From an uncultured Shimia sp. (GTDB lineage Bacteria > Pseudomonadota > Alphaproteobacteria > Rhodobacterales > Rhodobacteraceae): a stretch of DNA of 64,000 nucleotides. A program made the position numbers and the translations under genes. Where the stretch lies: contig NZ_CANMJE010000002.1 of assembly GCF_947498095.1 (NCBI RefSeq), forward strand, positions 62,001 to 126,000, in the 5' to 3' direction. The notes under the pieces are model-generated. The model saw nothing but the letters and a program-made list of their open reading frames with translations, made no database searches and was not told the origin of the DNA. Position 1 is the first letter of the stretch. Each line of letters starts with the position of its first letter. Positions 55,949 to 64,000 of this stretch are shown here, one piece after another.

Positions 55949-58024
55949 ATGCGCGTGCGGATCAAGTTTCACATTGGCTTGGCAGTAGCCTATTCGATCA
56001 CAACGCTTTTGTTGATCGCAGGTGTTATCGGGTATCTGTTCTACAGCGCCTCAAATCTTGCCGTTGAAACGGCACAGCGATCAATGACGCAAGCGACTGA
56101 GGATATCGAAGTCAGCGTCAACGCCCTGTTCCGCCCAGTGAGTCGCGCGGTGCGCGGGACGGCATTCCTTGTGGAAAAGGACTCGTTGGGCCAGACAGAG
56201 CAGGGGGCCGTGCAACTCCTGATGCGGCAGATGGGCGCCATGCCCGATGTCGCCAGCCTGTTCATAGCTTATGGAAAAACGGGACGCTTTCTGCAGGTGA
56301 TGCGGACCACGTCGGATCACGCGGACATTGATCCCGTGTTGGATGAGTTTGTCATTCGTGAAACCCGTTTTGGCAACGGGGCCATGCTGGAATGGTCCTA
56401 TGATGACTGGGTGGCCAAGGCCAAGCCGCGAGTGCTGGACATCTTTGAGCCGCGTGAACGTCCGTGGTTTCTAAGTGCTGCCGAGACGGGTGTGCTGTCT
56501 TTGTCCGAGCCTTATGTCTTTGCGAGTACAGGAAAAAAAGGCATCACGATCTCACAAATGGCGATGGCGTCAGACGGCTCATTGCAAGCGGTGGTCGGTG
56601 CAGACATCACGCTCGAGGGGCTTTCCCAGTATCTTGGCCTGAAGCGCGTGGGGGACAACGGCCGGACCTTTATCATCAATGCAAAAGACGAGCTGATCGT
56701 CGTGTCGCATGAAGACACGATCGATCATGACGGGCAAAGCGTAATCGGGCGCCAGCGGATAGATGCGGCCATCCGCCTGCACCGCGACACCAATACAATG
56801 CGGTTTAGCATGGAGGGTCCGCGACCAGTGATGGCTGCGTTTCGTCCATTCCCGCCCGAGTTTGGAAAGCCTTGGATCATTGGGGTGTTGGCTGACCGGC
56901 GCGAGATGGTTGAGGGCATTCGACAAACGACTGGGCAGACCATTGTCGTGGCACTCGTCTATACTCTTTTGGCGATTGGGGTGATGACCTTACTCTCGCG
57001 TCGTATCACGCAACCCTTGCGCTCGGTCATCGCGGAAACTGAAAAAATTCGCCAATTCCGGCTGGATGCACCGTTTTCACTGCGCTCGCCTATTGTTGAG
57101 ATCGACAACCTGTCGCAATCCGTGGCCAACATGAAAAACGGGTTACGCGGCTTTAAGGCTTTTGTGCCGGTTGAACTGGTGCAATCCATTTTGTCATCAG
57201 GCAAAGGTGTTGAGGTCGGCGGGGATATTCGCGAAGTGACGATGATGTTCACCGACATCGAAGCCTTTTCTTCGCAATCAGAACGCCTGCCCTCGTCAGT
57301 CGTGTTCAGGGATCTTTCGACCTATTTCGGAGCCGTTTCTGACGTGATCCAGAAACACAAAGGAACGGTCGACAAGTTTATCGGAGACGCGGTGATGGCG
57401 CTGTGGAACGCACCGCAATCTGATCCCGACCATGTGGCCAATGCCTGTCGTGCGGTTTTGGCGTGCCGTGAGCGGCTGAACGCGTTGAATGCGCAAGCCG
57501 ACATGGACGATACCCTGTTCCCGGTCAAAACCCGATTTGGCCTGCATGTAGGTGAAGTCATCGTGGGCAATGTCGGTTCAGACAAGCGCATGCAATACAC
57601 CGCCCTTGGGCGAGATGTAAACCTGGCGGCGCGGCTTGAGGGTCTTAACAAGCAATACGGCACTTACGTCTTAGTCTCTGAAAATGTCGCCGATCGGGTC
57701 AAGGGACAGTTTTTCTTGCGTCAGGTGGACTTGGCAACGCCTGCGGGCACATCGGTTCCTGTGCGGATATTTGAATTGATAGCCGCAACCTCGGTCCAAC
57801 CCGAACGCAAGGACTCCACGGCGCAGTTTTGTGCGGACTGGCAGGGTTGTATGGATCTTTATGAGGCTCGCAGTTGGGGCAGGGCCTGCGCAGCGTTTCA
57901 AGAATTCGCGGCACGTCACCCTGACGACCCATTGGCAAAAGTGTATATCGAGCGGTGCCAAGCTTTTGTCGATCTGCCTCCGGCAGTCGACTGGAACGGC
58001 GTGTTTGTGCACGACAGCAAGTAA
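55949..58024 (+). CDS. Membrane class III adenylate cyclase with extracytoplasmic sensor
   Basis: The 691-residue protein has TM1 (about 10-33), a periplasmic dCache-like sensor (about 40-325), TM2 (about 331-351), HAMP (about 352-402) and a class III cyclase domain (about 425-600). Metal Asp residues lie in MMFTDIEAFS and KFIGDAVMALW. The purine-selecting Lys (VDKFIGD) and Asp (GRDVNLAARLEG) pair indicates ATP rather than GTP. The Arg and Asn of NLAARLEG are kept, so it should be active. The periplasmic ligand is unknown. Confidence 0.9.
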   Translation: MRVRIKFHIGLAVAYSITTLLLIAGVIGYLFYSASNLAVETAQRSMTQATEDIEVSVNALFRPVSRAVRGTAFLVEKDSLGQTEQGAVQLLMRQMGAMPDVASLFIAYGKTGRFLQVMRTTSDHADIDPVLDEFVIRETRFGNGAMLEWSYDDWVAKAKPRVLDIFEPRERPWFLSAAETGVLSLSEPYVFASTGKKGITISQMAMASDGSLQAVVGADITLEGLSQYLGLKRVGDNGRTFIINAKDELIVVSHEDTIDHDGQSVIGRQRIDAAIRLHRDTNTMRFSMEGPRPVMAAFRPFPPEFGKPWIIGVLADRREMVEGIRQTTGQTIVVALVYTLLAIGVMTLLSRRITQPLRSVIAETEKIRQFRLDAPFSLRSPIVEIDNLSQSVANMKNGLRGFKAFVPVELVQSILSSGKGVEVGGDIREVTMMFTDIEAFSSQSERLPSSVVFRDLSTYFGAVSDVIQKHKGTVDKFIGDAVMALWNAPQSDPDHVANACRAVLACRERLNALNAQADMDDTLFPVKTRFGLHVGEVIVGNVGSDKRMQYTALGRDVNLAARLEGLNKQYGTYVLVSENVADRVKGQFFLRQVDLATPAGTSVPVRIFELIAATSVQPERKDSTAQFCADWQGCMDLYEARSWGRACAAFQEFAARHPDDPLAKVYIERCQAFVDLPPAVDWNGVFVHDSK

Positions 58025-58039
58025 CCTGCTGTCATGCAC
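58007..58039. terminator. Bidirectional stem-loop between convergent cyclase and DnaJ genes
   Basis: GTGCA-C-GACAGCA pairs with TGCTGTC-A-TGCAC with one mismatch around a 7-nt loop. It overlaps the cyclase stop codon and fills the 19-bp convergent gap. Confidence 0.6.
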
Positions 58040-58043
58040 GCCC

Positions 58044-58667
58044 TTACTTGAAGTTGCGGCTTTCCTTGATCTGATCCCAAGCCCAGACCACCTCTTGCAG
58101 CTGCTCTTCCTGGCTGCGGTCCCCGCCGTTCATGTCGGGGTGCAATACTTTGATGAGCTTTTTGTAGGCCTTGCGAACTTCGGCCTTGGACCAGTGATCC
58201 TTGGCTTCCAGAATGTCGATGGCGCGGCGTTCCGTGGGCGGGAGACGCTTTGACGAGCCCGACCCTTTGCCCGGGTTCTGCGTGGCGTTGGCGCCCAGAA
58301 CCTGATGCGGATCCTCAATGCCCAAACGCGCCCAAGCCCGGGTTTCGGGGTCCACAAATGCCTTGGTTTCCCGCTCCCAAACCTTGTCTTTGGAATTCTG
58401 CGCGTTCATCTCGGCTTCGGTCTTGCCGTCGAAAAAGTTCCACTTGAGATTATACTCGCGCACGTGGTCCTTGCAGAACCACTTGAATTCATCCAGCACG
58501 TCCGGTGCCCGAGGTGCGCGATACTTGCCAGCCTCTTCGCACCCGTCATGTTCACACACGCGGGTTGAGGTTTCCTGTGCACCCGACATAGTGCGGCGTC
58601 CGCGCGGATTGTTCTTTTTCGCGGACTTCACGGACATATCAAATCCGAAGGGATCTTGTTTGGGCAT
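58044..58667 (-). CDS. DnaJ-domain protein
   Basis: The 207-residue protein has an N-terminal region with a Cys/His cluster (CEHDGCEEAGKYRAP, CKDH) and a C-terminal J domain (about 145-205) with the HPD motif in VLHPDMNGGDRS. C-terminal J domains of this form are common in alphaproteobacteria. The HPD loop should stimulate DnaK. Later ATGs (codons 11 and 27) are alternative starts. It is divergent from bolA. Confidence 0.9.
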   Translation of the reverse strand: MPKQDPFGFDMSVKSAKKNNPRGRRTMSGAQETSTRVCEHDGCEEAGKYRAPRAPDVLDEFKWFCKDHVREYNLKWNFFDGKTEAEMNAQNSKDKVWERETKAFVDPETRAWARLGIEDPHQVLGANATQNPGKGSGSSKRLPPTERRAIDILEAKDHWSKAEVRKAYKKLIKVLHPDMNGGDRSQEEQLQEVVWAWDQIKESRNFK

Positions 58668-58731
58668 GATCTCACCTTTTCGACTCGGAGCGCAGAGTTT
58701 AGTCTATGCGTCGCGAGATAGAAGAGGGCAG

Positions 58732-58998
58732 ATGCAAAAAATGTTAGTGCAGCAGGAAATCCACGACAAATTGACCACTGCCTTCGCTCCGAGTGCGCTT
58801 GAAGTTGTCGATGACAGTGAAAGCCACAGGGGCCACGCGGGCTATCAAGAGGGGGGGCAAAGCCATTTCAACGTCATGATCCGTGCTGACGTTTTTGCCG
58901 AGATGAGCCGCGTGGCGCGTCACCGGGCGGTGCATAAGGCGCTTGGCGCCGATCTGGTCGGTCGTATTCACGCGCTGGCGCTGGATATTGGAGCCTGA
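58732..58998 (+). CDS. bolA: BolA family protein
   Basis: The 88-residue protein has a class II KH-like BolA fold: IHDKLTTAFAPSALEVVDDS, then SHFNVMIRADVFAEMSRVARHRAVH and VGRIHALALDI at the end. The conserved H in HFNV and the RHR(A/M)VH helix are present. BolA proteins partner monothiol glutaredoxins in Fe-S trafficking and affect cell shape. The start is uncertain: ATG 58732 or 58741, as GAGGG at 58724 suits neither ideally. Confidence 0.93.
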   Translation: MQKMLVQQEIHDKLTTAFAPSALEVVDDSESHRGHAGYQEGGQSHFNVMIRADVFAEMSRVARHRAVHKALGADLVGRIHALALDIGA

Positions 58999-59048
58999 CA
59001 CCCGTTTGTGATGGGGGTGCGCAAACGCCTAAGCGTGCATGCTCTGGT

Positions 59049-59534
59049 TCACTGGGCGGCGTGTTCGCTCTCGTCCGTATCCTGATCTTTGTCAGGCTCA
59101 ACAGTGCGCGCACGCGTCTTTAGAGCTGTCGGAAAGCCGCTGGGCTCTTCTTCTCCGGCTTCAGGATGAAACACGGGCTCGTCTGAGGGGGCAGGTGTGG
59201 TGTCGTCCGGCTCGGCGTCAGCTGAGGCAAGCTCTGGCGCCGGCAGCTCTTCATAGGCTGGGCGCTCGAGTAATTTCGGGCGAAAGGCGCTGATATCGTC
59301 TTTGCGCGGACGTCGGAACACCATCACATTGCGATAGGTCGTGGTTGAAGAGGTCAGCCCAGAGCGTTCTTCAGACGGTAGGGTTTCAGTGCGTTGAAAC
59401 TCCCAACCTTCAGAAGCCATTTGGTTCATCACGCTTTCCAACGCATAAGCAAACCGGGCCTCTGGCCCTTTAACGCCGCGCGCCTTCTGGCCTTTGGCCG
59501 GGGCCGCAACAACTTTATATTCCCAAGCAGTCAT
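59049..59534 (-). CDS. DUF4177 domain protein
   Basis: The 161-residue protein starts MTAWEYKVVAAPAKG. The N-terminal 70 residues are the DUF4177 fold (EYKVV, MNQMASEGWEFQRTETLP). The C-terminal half (about 85-160) is a low-complexity Pro/Glu/Asp-rich tail, likely disordered. Function is unknown. It is convergent with bolA. Confidence 0.85.
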   Translation of the reverse strand: MTAWEYKVVAAPAKGQKARGVKGPEARFAYALESVMNQMASEGWEFQRTETLPSEERSGLTSSTTTYRNVMVFRRPRKDDISAFRPKLLERPAYEELPAPELASADAEPDDTTPAPSDEPVFHPEAGEEEPSGFPTALKTRARTVEPDKDQDTDESEHAAQ

Positions 59535-59621
59535 ATTGAAATCACACAGAAAAACATCAATGAGCACCACTATAGCAGCGCTGCATTCCTGCGTCTTGGT
59601 CTGATTTACCGGGAAACCGCG

Positions 59622-60104
59622 CTATTTGCGGCGGATACCCATTGGTTGGCCGACCCAGTCGGGTTTTGGCAATGGGCTGTGCGCCTTGGCAAGCGCGTCG
59701 AACTTTGCCAGCACCTCAGGCGGCATGGGGGCAACCCTTGGGCCTGACATGTCGATATGCAGCCCCAAGCCTTCTCCTCGGGCCGCGACCCAGCCTTCGT
59801 CCGCGTGCAGCAGTTCCTGGCAGAAGTGAAAGCGTTTCTCGTCGTGGTCGAGCAGTTGGAATGTCGTGACGACGGGTGTCTCGAGATGAACCTCACGCAC
59901 GTAACGCATGTGGTATTCCGCTGAGAACGTCGTGTGGCCATTGGCCTGAATGTAGTCCTCGCCGAACCCCAACTGCTCCCACAATTGGTCTACACCCTGA
60001 TCCATAAGCGCATTGTAATAAGCCATGTTGAGATGGCCGTTGTAGTCAATCCACTCGGGACGGATGGACATGGGAGAAGAACGGAAAGGAGCGTCAAACA
60101 TCAT
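59622..60104 (-). CDS. Hot-dog thioesterase, betainyl-CoA-thioesterase-like
   Basis: The 160-residue protein has a 4HBT-type hot-dog fold. RPEWIDYNGHLNMAYYNALMDQ carries the catalytic Asp-Asn-His helix start, and SAEYHMRYVREVHLETPV is the second strand pair. The pattern is close to the thioesterase domain found with carnitine dehydrogenase that cleaves betainyl-CoA, as I recall it. Start ATG at 60104 or 60101. Any link with the betaine-type island 45 kb away is speculative. Confidence 0.85.
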   Translation of the reverse strand: MMFDAPFRSSPMSIRPEWIDYNGHLNMAYYNALMDQGVDQLWEQLGFGEDYIQANGHTTFSAEYHMRYVREVHLETPVVTTFQLLDHDEKRFHFCQELLHADEGWVAARGEGLGLHIDMSGPRVAPMPPEVLAKFDALAKAHSPLPKPDWVGQPMGIRRK

Positions 60105-60124
60105 CAGGCCTCGGCAACGTTGGG

Positions 60125-60152
60125 GCAGGTCGGACAAGATTGTCCGACCTAC
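60125..60152. repeat. 28-bp palindrome, copy 2
   Basis: Same as the element at 29646-29673 except one base in the left arm (GCAGG for GTAGG), leaving a 13-bp stem with one mismatch. It sits between gatB and the thioesterase gene, 16 bp past the gatB stop side. Confidence 0.85.
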
Positions 60153-60167
60153 AAGATCGTGTCGTTA

Positions 60168-61679
60168 TCAGCCGAGTTTCTCTTGAATCAACTGGTTCAC
60201 GGCCTTTGGATTGGCCTTGCCGCCTGTGGCTTTCATGACCTGACCCACAAACCACCCCGCAAGTTTCGGGTTTTCTTTGGCTTTTTCAACCTGCGCCGGA
60301 TTGGCGGCAATGATCTCGTCCAGAGCGGCTTCAATCGCGCCGGTGTCCGTTACCTGTTTCATACCACGGTCTTCGACAATGGCTTCGGGGTCGCCGCCTT
60401 CGGTATAGACGATCTCAAAAAGGTCTTTGGCGATCTTGCCGGAAATGGCGTCGGATTTAATGAGCTTGATGATGCCCGCAAGCTGTTGCGGGGTCACGGG
60501 GCTTTCGGTGATGTCGTGGTCTTCTTTCTTCAGACGACCAAACAGCTCGTTTATAACCCAGTTCGCAGCCAGCTTTCCGTCGCCTGCTTCCGCCGCGACG
60601 GCTTCGAAATAGGCAGCACTTTCGGCTTCGGCGGTCAGCACCGAGGCGTCATAGTCCGACAGGCCGAAATCGCCGATAAAGCGGGATTTCTTGGCGTCAG
60701 GCAGTTCCGGCAGACCCTTGGCGATGTTATCGACCCAGTCTTGTTCGATCTCGAGCGGCAGAAGGTCGGGATCAGGGAAATAGCGGTAATCATGCGCCTC
60801 TTCCTTTGAGCGCATGGAGCGTGTTTCGTCCTTGTCCGGGTCGTAGAGCCGAGTTTCCTGATCAACCGAACCGCCACCTTCGACGATGGCAATCTGGCGA
60901 CGGGCTTCGTGTTCGATCGCAGCCTGAATAAACCGCATCGAGTTCATGTTCTTGATCTCACAACGGGTACCGAGGTGCGAGAAGTCCTGGGTCTCCATGT
61001 ATTTCTCATACTGGCCAGGACGGCAGATCGACACGTTGACGTCAGCCCGCAGGTTGCCGTTTTGCATGTTGCCGTCACAGGTGCCGAGATAGCGCAGGAT
61101 CTGGCGCAGTTTGACGATATAGGCCGCGGCCTCTTCGGGGCCACGGATGTCCGGGCGCGAGACGATCTCCATCAGCGCCACGCCTGTACGGTTCAGGTCA
61201 ACAAAGGACATGTTCGGATCCATGTCGTGGATCGACTTACCGGCGTCCTGTTCAAGGTGGATGCGTTCAATGCGTACGGTGCGCGCGCTGCCGTCACCCA
61301 TTTCCACGAGCACTTCACCTTCGCCGACGATCGGGTGGTAGAGCTGGGAAATCTGGTAGCCCTGCGGAAGGTCAGGGTAGAAATAGTTCTTGCGGTCAAA
61401 GGCCGAGAACAGGTTGATCTCAGCCTTGAGGCCCAGTCCGGTGCGTACCGCCTGTGCCACGCATTCTTCGTTGATGACGGGCAGCATGCCGGGCATGCCG
61501 GCGTCCACGAACGCAACATTGCTGTTGGGTTCAGCCCCAAATTTGGTCGAGGCGCCCGAGAACAGCTTGGCATTGGTCGAAACCTGGGCGTGCACCTCCA
61601 TACCAATGACCAGTTCCCAGTCATGTTTGGCGCCCGAAATGACTTTGGGCTTGGGGGTTTCATATGTCAGGTCGAGCAT
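60168..61679 (-). CDS. gatB: Asp-tRNA(Asn)/Glu-tRNA(Gln) amidotransferase subunit B
   Basis: The 503-residue protein has the GatB kinase-like cradle domain ([55 protein letters not shown]) and a C-terminal GatB/YqeY helical domain ending in a typical [10 protein letters not shown]. It transamidates misacylated tRNA with GatA and GatC, which are not in the window. Confidence 0.97.
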   Translation of the reverse strand: MLDLTYETPKPKVISGAKHDWELVIGMEVHAQVSTNAKLFSGASTKFGAEPNSNVAFVDAGMPGMLPVINEECVAQAVRTGLGLKAEINLFSAFDRKNYFYPDLPQGYQISQLYHPIVGEGEVLVEMGDGSARTVRIERIHLEQDAGKSIHDMDPNMSFVDLNRTGVALMEIVSRPDIRGPEEAAAYIVKLRQILRYLGTCDGNMQNGNLRADVNVSICRPGQYEKYMETQDFSHLGTRCEIKNMNSMRFIQAAIEHEARRQIAIVEGGGSVDQETRLYDPDKDETRSMRSKEEAHDYRYFPDPDLLPLEIEQDWVDNIAKGLPELPDAKKSRFIGDFGLSDYDASVLTAEAESAAYFEAVAAEAGDGKLAANWVINELFGRLKKEDHDITESPVTPQQLAGIIKLIKSDAISGKIAKDLFEIVYTEGGDPEAIVEDRGMKQVTDTGAIEAALDEIIAANPAQVEKAKENPKLAGWFVGQVMKATGGKANPKAVNQLIQEKLG

Positions 61680-61755
61680 GGGCCGGACTCCTTACAACGC
61701 TTTCGGTTCGCGTTCTAAGTGAGCCATAGCCAAGGGGCAAGGGGGCGCAGACGCC

Positions 61756-63063
61756 TCAGTTCTGTATTTGGCTGATCCCGTCGGCGTCAAACCGCACCGT
61801 GTGACCCTCTTGCAGGGCCTTGAGAAAGGGCATGGCTACTGCGGTCAGAGCGGTTTCCTGACCCTTTTCGGCCAGCCGCTCGGGCGAGATGATGCGCGCG
61901 GTGTTTTCAAAGCCAATTTCGGCATGTCCCCAAACCAATGGATGCAACTCACGCAGGTGATTTTGAACTACGTGATCAAATCCGTGACGCAGGGCCGAAG
62001 GCAATTCTGGGCGCATACCAGATTCGTGATATCGCGCGCGGGTGATTTGCCAGCTTTGGAAAAGGTGGGCCGCCACAAGGTTGGCAATGTGCTGATCCGG
62101 GCGACGGTTCAATATGTCCTTCACCCCATCCAGGAAATACTCGACCTCCAAAGTATCAAACCCTTCCGGGTCCACCAGAAGCGCGTCAAACCAGACCCAG
62201 GCATAGGCTCCGGCACCCCATTCCTGATAGGTGCGGGCTGCTGTGCGCCGAGCTTCCAGATCCAGGGCCTGATAGGTGCCATACCACCGCGGCAAAAGGT
62301 AGTTGCCGAGCGCACGCATGTGACGCGGGTTTTGCGGATCAAGATCAACCAGCGCTTCAAATTCGCGGATCAGGTGCGCGCCGGGATCAACTTTGCCGGG
62401 CAACAAGGCGCAGCGGGCCGCCGAAAGGGCGGCAGATTGATAGGTTGTTGGCGAAAACTCGGCAAGGATGTCGCGGGCACGATCAAAATGTGCCTCAAAG
62501 GCTTCACGATTAATGTCGCCGATTGAATCGTCCGAGCGAGCCCCACGCCAAGCCCAGCCAATATCAATGTGCATGTGGGCCACAATCAGCGCGAGGGCAT
62601 AGCAATCGGGGGTGTCCATCAGCACGGCTTCTAGGGCTTCAACGCCTGCAAAGAAGTCGGAGTCTTCTGCCGGACGACCATGCAGCAGAGAATGCTCGGC
62701 GGCACGCACGACGTCGGAGCGCGCGCCAAAGGCCATCAGATCGGCGAGCGGAATGCCCGAAGGTGTGGTCAAGCGGGATTTGTCATGTTGCTTTATCTGT
62801 TCTGCCAGTTCTTCCCAGCGGTCCTGTCGCGCCATGCGCAATCCGAACTCACGGGCTTTGTCGCCCTCGATCTGGTCGGGCGTGTTGACATGCACCGGAA
62901 TTTGCAACCGTGCCGTCAGATCACGATAAGTCTTATTTGGTTGGTCACTATCGGGAAGCTCGGTGTCTTCCTTGCGCGGCAGATTCAACTTCCGCGCAAG
63001 ACCCTTGGAGCCAGGTTTCATCAACCCGGCCAACTGGGCCTTTTTGTCCGAGAAAAAAGTCAT
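61756..63063 (-). CDS. Conserved-looking protein of unknown function
   Basis: I do not recognise this 435-residue protein. It has no signal peptide or membrane helix. The N-terminal 50 residues are basic and linker-like. The rest is helical with TPR-like spacing (for example MRALGNYLLPRWYGTYQALD and AARTYQEWGAGAYAWVW). Trp and Tyr content is high. Its codon use looks like its neighbours. It stands alone, with a 124-bp gap to the upstream gene. Confidence 0.8.
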   Translation of the reverse strand: MTFFSDKKAQLAGLMKPGSKGLARKLNLPRKEDTELPDSDQPNKTYRDLTARLQIPVHVNTPDQIEGDKAREFGLRMARQDRWEELAEQIKQHDKSRLTTPSGIPLADLMAFGARSDVVRAAEHSLLHGRPAEDSDFFAGVEALEAVLMDTPDCYALALIVAHMHIDIGWAWRGARSDDSIGDINREAFEAHFDRARDILAEFSPTTYQSAALSAARCALLPGKVDPGAHLIREFEALVDLDPQNPRHMRALGNYLLPRWYGTYQALDLEARRTAARTYQEWGAGAYAWVWFDALLVDPEGFDTLEVEYFLDGVKDILNRRPDQHIANLVAAHLFQSWQITRARYHESGMRPELPSALRHGFDHVVQNHLRELHPLVWGHAEIGFENTARIISPERLAEKGQETALTAVAMPFLKALQEGHTVRFDADGISQIQN

Positions 63064-63187
63064 TTGTACATGTACTCCGCTAAACTAAGCGTAGATTGAC
63101 GGGTCTTTCAGGCTGAAAAATGGCGGGGCTTGGGTATCATGCGGACATGTTTGGTTGGAATTGACAACAAGCCGCCACAATGGCCTT

Positions 63188-63619
63188 TCAAATGACGCGG
63201 AAATGGTGCCGTTCTGTCTTAATTCCACGGTCCTTGAAGCCCTTCTCAAGCGCTTCATGAGGGGGCGCGACATCTTGCGGAATGCGCAGTTTGGACTGAT
63301 CTATCAAGATCAAGGTCACGCGCACCGAGAAATCCCATCGTGTGTCGAACCGGGCGTGTTGAATGCGGCTGAGGGGCAGGTCCGCTTCTTGGCCGCCGTT
63401 TTTCCAGTGTACCTGCGTATCCGTCAGCTCAAAATCGGTGATCGGGTTGCGTAAGAGGTCAATCGCAGCCGGCACCGCGAACAGGGCTAGCCCAAGGATG
63501 ATCCATTCCAACGTTCCAACGGAATAAAGAAAAGCCAGAAGGCCAAGATAGACAGCCAACCCAACCAATGTCTTGGGATTGCGACCTCGGTTCTTGTGTG
63601 TCAGCGCGTCGGGCATCAT
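63188..63619 (-). CDS. Small membrane protein of unknown function
   Basis: The 143-residue protein has a basic N-terminus, two transmembrane helices (about 17-33 and 38-56), then a PH-like soluble domain (ITDFELTDTQVHWKNGG, LPLSRIQHARFDTRWDF) resembling YdbT/bPH2-type domains. Function is unknown. Its start overlaps the stop of the SDR gene upstream (ATGATG at 63619), so the pair is co-transcribed. Confidence 0.78.
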   Translation of the reverse strand: MMPDALTHKNRGRNPKTLVGLAVYLGLLAFLYSVGTLEWIILGLALFAVPAAIDLLRNPITDFELTDTQVHWKNGGQEADLPLSRIQHARFDTRWDFSVRVTLILIDQSKLRIPQDVAPPHEALEKGFKDRGIKTERHHFRVI

Positions 63620-64000
63620 CTGCCTCCGGTCACATCAAGCGTTGTACCGGTAACGTAGGAAGCGGCGTCTGACAGAAGATAAAGAACGGCGCGCGCCACT
63701 TCTGTGGCGGACCCAGTGCGCTGCATGGGAACCATGGGCGCCAGCCGTTGCGCGCGCCCCGGCTCGCCGCCTTTGGCGTGAATGTCGGTTTCTATCAGCC
63801 CCGGCCGCACTGCGTTGACGCGGATATTGTCCAGCGCGACCTCATCCGCCAGCCCCTTGGTAAAGATGTCGATGGCGGCCTTTGAGGCAGCATAGTCCAC
63901 ATATTGGTTGGCTGACCCGAGGCGTGCGGCCGCTGATGAGATATTGACGAGACTGCCGCCGGTGCCCTGCCTCTGCATCCTGATCACGGCCTCTTTGGCG
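63616..64000 (-). CDS. SDR-family oxidoreductase, C-terminal part (runs off the window)
   Basis: The visible 127 residues contain SLVNISSAAARLGS (catalytic Ser), YVDYAASKAAID (YxxxK), VNAVRPGLIETDIHA and the C-terminal YVTGTTLDVTGG of classical SDRs such as FabG. The N-terminal NAD(P)-binding motif lies outside. The substrate is unknown. Confidence 0.88.
   Translation of the reverse strand, partial: AKEAVIRMQRQGTGGSLVNISSAAARLGSANQYVDYAASKAAIDIFTKGLADEVALDNIRVNAVRPGLIETDIHAKGGEPGRAQRLAPMVPMQRTGSATEVARAVLYLLSDAASYVTGTTLDVTGGR

Noticed and set aside
1-64000. tRNA, rRNA, CRISPR array, prophage or transposase
   Set aside because: I saw no tRNA-like arms, repeat-spacer pattern, phage gene or transposase anywhere in the window.

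Overview
The window is chromosomal DNA of a marine alphaproteobacterium of the Roseobacter group (Rhodobacteraceae, possibly Roseovarius-like). The evidence is a complete alphaproteobacterial division and cell-wall (dcw) cluster with the family-typical DUF2484 pair between murC and murB, aerobic cobaltochelatase genes cobS/cobT, DUF1178, DUF427 and DUF4177 genes, high GC, and a tandem pair of DddQ-type cupins. I see no tRNA, rRNA, CRISPR, phage or transposase gene.

Layout. 1-2119: the 5' end of an aspartate kinase gene and three housekeeping genes (SDR, DUF1178, Nudix) on the minus strand. 2234-16909: a catabolic island in two divergent arms around an RpiR-type regulator. The minus arm holds a FAD/GcvT demethylating dehydrogenase, an MDR dehydrogenase, two DddQ cupins, three enolase-superfamily enzymes and a class III aminotransferase. 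The plus arm holds the regulator, a Rieske oxygenase with the quaternary-amine type iron motif, an Asp/Glu-racemase-fold protein, a P-loop sulfotransferase-like protein, a GST and a carboxymuconolactone-decarboxylase-like protein. I read it as a degradation route for an N-methylated (betaine-type) amino or imino acid. The place of the DddQ pair in it is unresolved.

16910-46118: the dcw cluster and its extension: mraZ-rsmH-ftsL-ftsI-murE-murF-mraY-murD, an interruption (endonuclease, outer-membrane protein, flavoprotein, unknown membrane protein), then ftsW-murG-murC, an APC permease, two DUF2484 genes, murB-ddl-ftsQ-ftsA-ftsZ-lpxC-bamD-recN. Most junctions are ATGA or TAATG overlaps. mraZ has a long leader with MraZ-type TGGGA repeats and a large stem-loop, resembling the UpsM sRNA locus of Rhodobacter.

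46192-64000: ClC chloride protein, a DUF427 gene broken by an in-frame stop, M24 peptidase, cobT - racemase-like gene - cobS, a periplasmic MBL protein, a Tat-type MsrB, a dCache adenylate cyclase, DnaJ-domain protein, BolA, DUF4177, a hot-dog thioesterase, gatB, two uncharacterised proteins and the 3' part of an SDR gene.

Repeats: five intergenic copies (about 305, 4762, 9552, 34284 and 50108) share a three-hairpin plan, and two copies of a 28-bp palindrome lie at 29646 and 60125. They lie in gaps between genes. The three-hairpin element occurs in both orientations relative to transcription.
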